NCBI RefSeq assembly: GCF_001039355.2 | Contig: NW_019774648.1 | Coordinates: 467,049 to 531,048 of the forward strand | DNA: 64,000 bases | Source: Lingula anatina | Taxonomy: Eukaryota; Brachiopoda; Lingulata; Lingulida; Lingulidae | Reading direction: 5' to 3' | In this document: in pieces, positions 62,488 through 64,000 of the stretch | How the letters are laid out: each line of letters begins with the position of its first letter | Position numbering within the stretch: the stretch's first letter is position 1 | Notes under the pieces: generated by a model | Told to the model about the DNA's origin: nothing | What the model saw: the letters and a program-made list of their open reading frames with translations, nothing else | The model's database searches: none | Program-made: the position numbers and the translations under genes

Positions 62488-62544
62488 ATGGCGTGGATGC
62501 GAAACACGCTGACGAAGGGTTCCAAAATATTTCAAGATCTACAG
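62488..62544 (+). CDS. Putative first coding exon of a neighbouring gene (19 codons, continues off exon)
   Basis: An ATG in a good context (AAAAATGG) opens 19 codons, M-A-W-M-R-N-T-L-T-K-G-S-K-I-F-Q-D-L-Q, ending in phase 0 at a CAG|GTAATT donor (62545). The segment is basic and amphipathic-looking, as in mitochondrial presequences. The upstream TCAAGGTTA word resembles an ERR-type site common in promoters of such genes. The ATG and most of the frame are kept in degraded form in units 1-3, and the tandem breakpoint falls within the last codons. No downstream exon is recognised in the remaining 1.4 kb. This is a hypothesis from a very short segment. Confidence 0.35.
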
Positions 62545-64000
62545 GTAATTTTTTCAGCTTATGATATAAAATTAACTTTCAATTGATTAGTTTCAAATTT
62601 TCGATGAATATGATTTTTTACATTTTTGTGAGTTAGAGCGTAATATATTTGTTATGTCAAAATTTACATGCTTTTCATGCCGGTGTGAGCCTGGTGATGG
62701 GCACAAAATTGTGTAATATTGTAGCGTTCGGTGTTACTCCTTACCCAGGTTCAGAATAAAAAATGTCCTGTCACTGAGGCATGAGAGATGGAATATAACA
62801 AAACGAAGTTTTCACATACCTCTATTTCTCTCCTCCGTCTAACTCCACTCTGTAAGTCCCCAATTTTTTAAATCCTGTCTATCTTATATACCTGTTCTGT
62901 ATCTATGAGTTGAATTAAATTTCCTTTGATTGAACACAATCCCAGAAATGAACAGATTTTAATGGTATAATCAAGTATAAAGTCATGAAACGATTAAAGA
63001 CATAATCCGAGTCTCAAGGTACTCCCAAAGAACCTTGGCAATATGCAGATTTTTTGTGATACTAGCATTTCTAGTGGCATTAAGATTTGGGTATTTGTGC
63101 AGTGGCACACTCCATTTCATTTTTTTCAAGGCAGTTCAGCAGACACAGTATTTTCATTCTTTATTTCAATGATATAAATGTGATGTTTGATGATGCAAAA
63201 TAAATCCAAATTGAAAAACACCCAAACCCAATATAGAGGTGCATTTCACATGCTTGAAGTATCAAAAAATAAAATTGAATGAATTCGAAGTTGTATGCAG
63301 TTTTTAAAACATATATATGTATAGAATAAAAATCCACGGCTGTCTCAATTTAACATCTACATTAAGTTTTTACCATGTGTATACATTATGTAAGGAGCCT
63401 AAATTGGTGCAAAAGGAAACATGGATTTCTGTTGCTGACTGAAAAATATATTGTATTTTCATGATAGTTTGACATGTCTGATACATTATTTGGACCATGA
63501 ATGGCAAATAGATTGTTTAATGCTTATTGAACTGCCAGTAGGGTGTATTTTGCCCCCTTATTTAATATTCAGTAGTAAGTAAACTGAAGTTGCTCAAAAG
63601 TTAACTGCTTTATACAGAAGATTATCATAACTTATTACCATGTAACTTTGTTATATTTGTAAGAGATAAAGAACAAAACCAGTGATGATTGAATTTTCAA
63701 AGTGGGTAAAATGTTTCCACAGCTGGACATTTTGCATTGTGACAGTAGTGTATGCTCCTTATTTGTGTTAGAAGATGAATTATTTTTATTATTCATGGTT
63801 CTAGGAGAGTGAAACTTTGATACAAACTTCTTTATTTGGGACCCTAAAATAATCAAACAGTTTATAAACTCTGCAGTAAATATTTTTAAGTGCATGCCTG
63901 TAACCTCATTCGCACCTCTATATTGGGTTTGGGTGATAATTGTTATGTTGGCTTTTAAACCCCTCCCCCTTCTTTTTTTTTTTTTTTTTTTTTTTTTTTT
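62545..64000. other. Unique sequence right of the array, possible intron
   Basis: No coding exon is recognised. It contains a 24-base perfect inverted repeat pair enclosing about 0.7 kb and ends in a long T tract (about 63974-64000), which may be an A-tailed element on the minus strand or an assembly edge. Confidence 0.5.
63219..63935. mobile_element. About 717-bp element bounded by 24-bp perfect inverted repeats
   Basis: CACCCAAACCCAATATAGAGGTGC at 63219-63242 is exactly inverted at 63912-63935, and ATGC words follow at similar inner distances. This pattern fits a non-autonomous DNA transposon. The target duplication is unclear and the interior has no transposase-like frame. Confidence 0.65.

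Larger units (their letters stand above)
48515..62542 (+). repeat. Tandem unit 4 (about 14.0 kb)
   Basis: The longest unit. It starts CCCTATCTTGAAAACACGG and ends at AAGATCTAC(A), after which the sequence is unique. The extra length comes mainly from a Tc1 element (50801-52469), a 933-bp element (53150-54082), a MITE near 61.6 kb, and an intron 13 that keeps segments found separately in units 1/2 and unit 3. Confidence 0.85.

Noticed and set aside
62295-62564. 89-codon frame spanning the right edge of unit 4
   Set aside because: The frame is broken in the other units, starts inside conserved noncoding flank, and ignores the donor at 62545. The short ATG frame at 62488 fits better.
1-64000. 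CRISPR arrays, bacterial operons, tRNA or rRNA genes
   Set aside because: The window is intron-rich animal DNA. The direct repeats are whole-gene units or microsatellites, and I recognised no RNA gene.

Overview
This is animal nuclear DNA. It is AT-rich, has many introns with GT..AG borders, polyadenylation signals, microsatellites and many small inverted-repeat transposons. Frequent TACATGTA and TAGGCCTA words and the gene content (neuropeptide-type GPCRs, a Mab-21/cGLR-like gene, SPRY/NHR genes) suggest a marine invertebrate, perhaps a lophotrochozoan or invertebrate deuterostome. I cannot name the species.

Left part (1-17.5 kb): three minus-strand genes. A class A GPCR first exon (643-1109) continues beyond the left edge. 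A single-exon Mab-21/cGAS-like nucleotidyltransferase-fold gene lies at 10442-11575. A complete two-exon GPCR lies at 13287-16703. Both GPCRs are split in the same phase inside the E-R-Y codon after TM3, so they are paralogs; the complete one looks closest to TRH-receptor-like peptide receptors. The rest is intergenic sequence with small transposons.

Right part (17.5-62.5 kb): four head-to-tail copies of a 9.5-14 kb unit, all on the plus strand. Each carries one gene with a 5' noncoding exon and 13 coding exons. I joined all four exon by exon; every junction keeps frame, giving predicted proteins of 973, 966, 972 and 970 residues. The architecture is: N-myristoylation-type start (MGNEAS), SPSB/FBXO45-type SPRY domain, Neuralized homology repeat (NHR), helical/ARM-like region, then a Cys/His knuckle and C-terminal domain that I think resembles the end of NEURL4 and carries PARP-like H-G-T, Y and E signatures. 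I know of no characterised protein with this whole combination. It is the best candidate here for an undescribed system: a membrane-anchored, lineage-expanded recognition protein with a possible ADP-ribosyltransferase-fold output domain.

The unit edges can be placed almost to the base (17508, 28916, 38970, 48514, 62542). Because the copies are paralogous, several transposon insertions can be read against empty sites in sister copies. Copies 1/2 and 3/4 form pairs by shared insertions and exon 8 sequence, but some coding indels and short near-identical tracts cut across those pairs, suggesting gene conversion. The last unit ends inside what may be the first coding exon of a neighbouring gene (62488-62544); decayed fragments of it end units 1-3. 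The window ends in a long T run.
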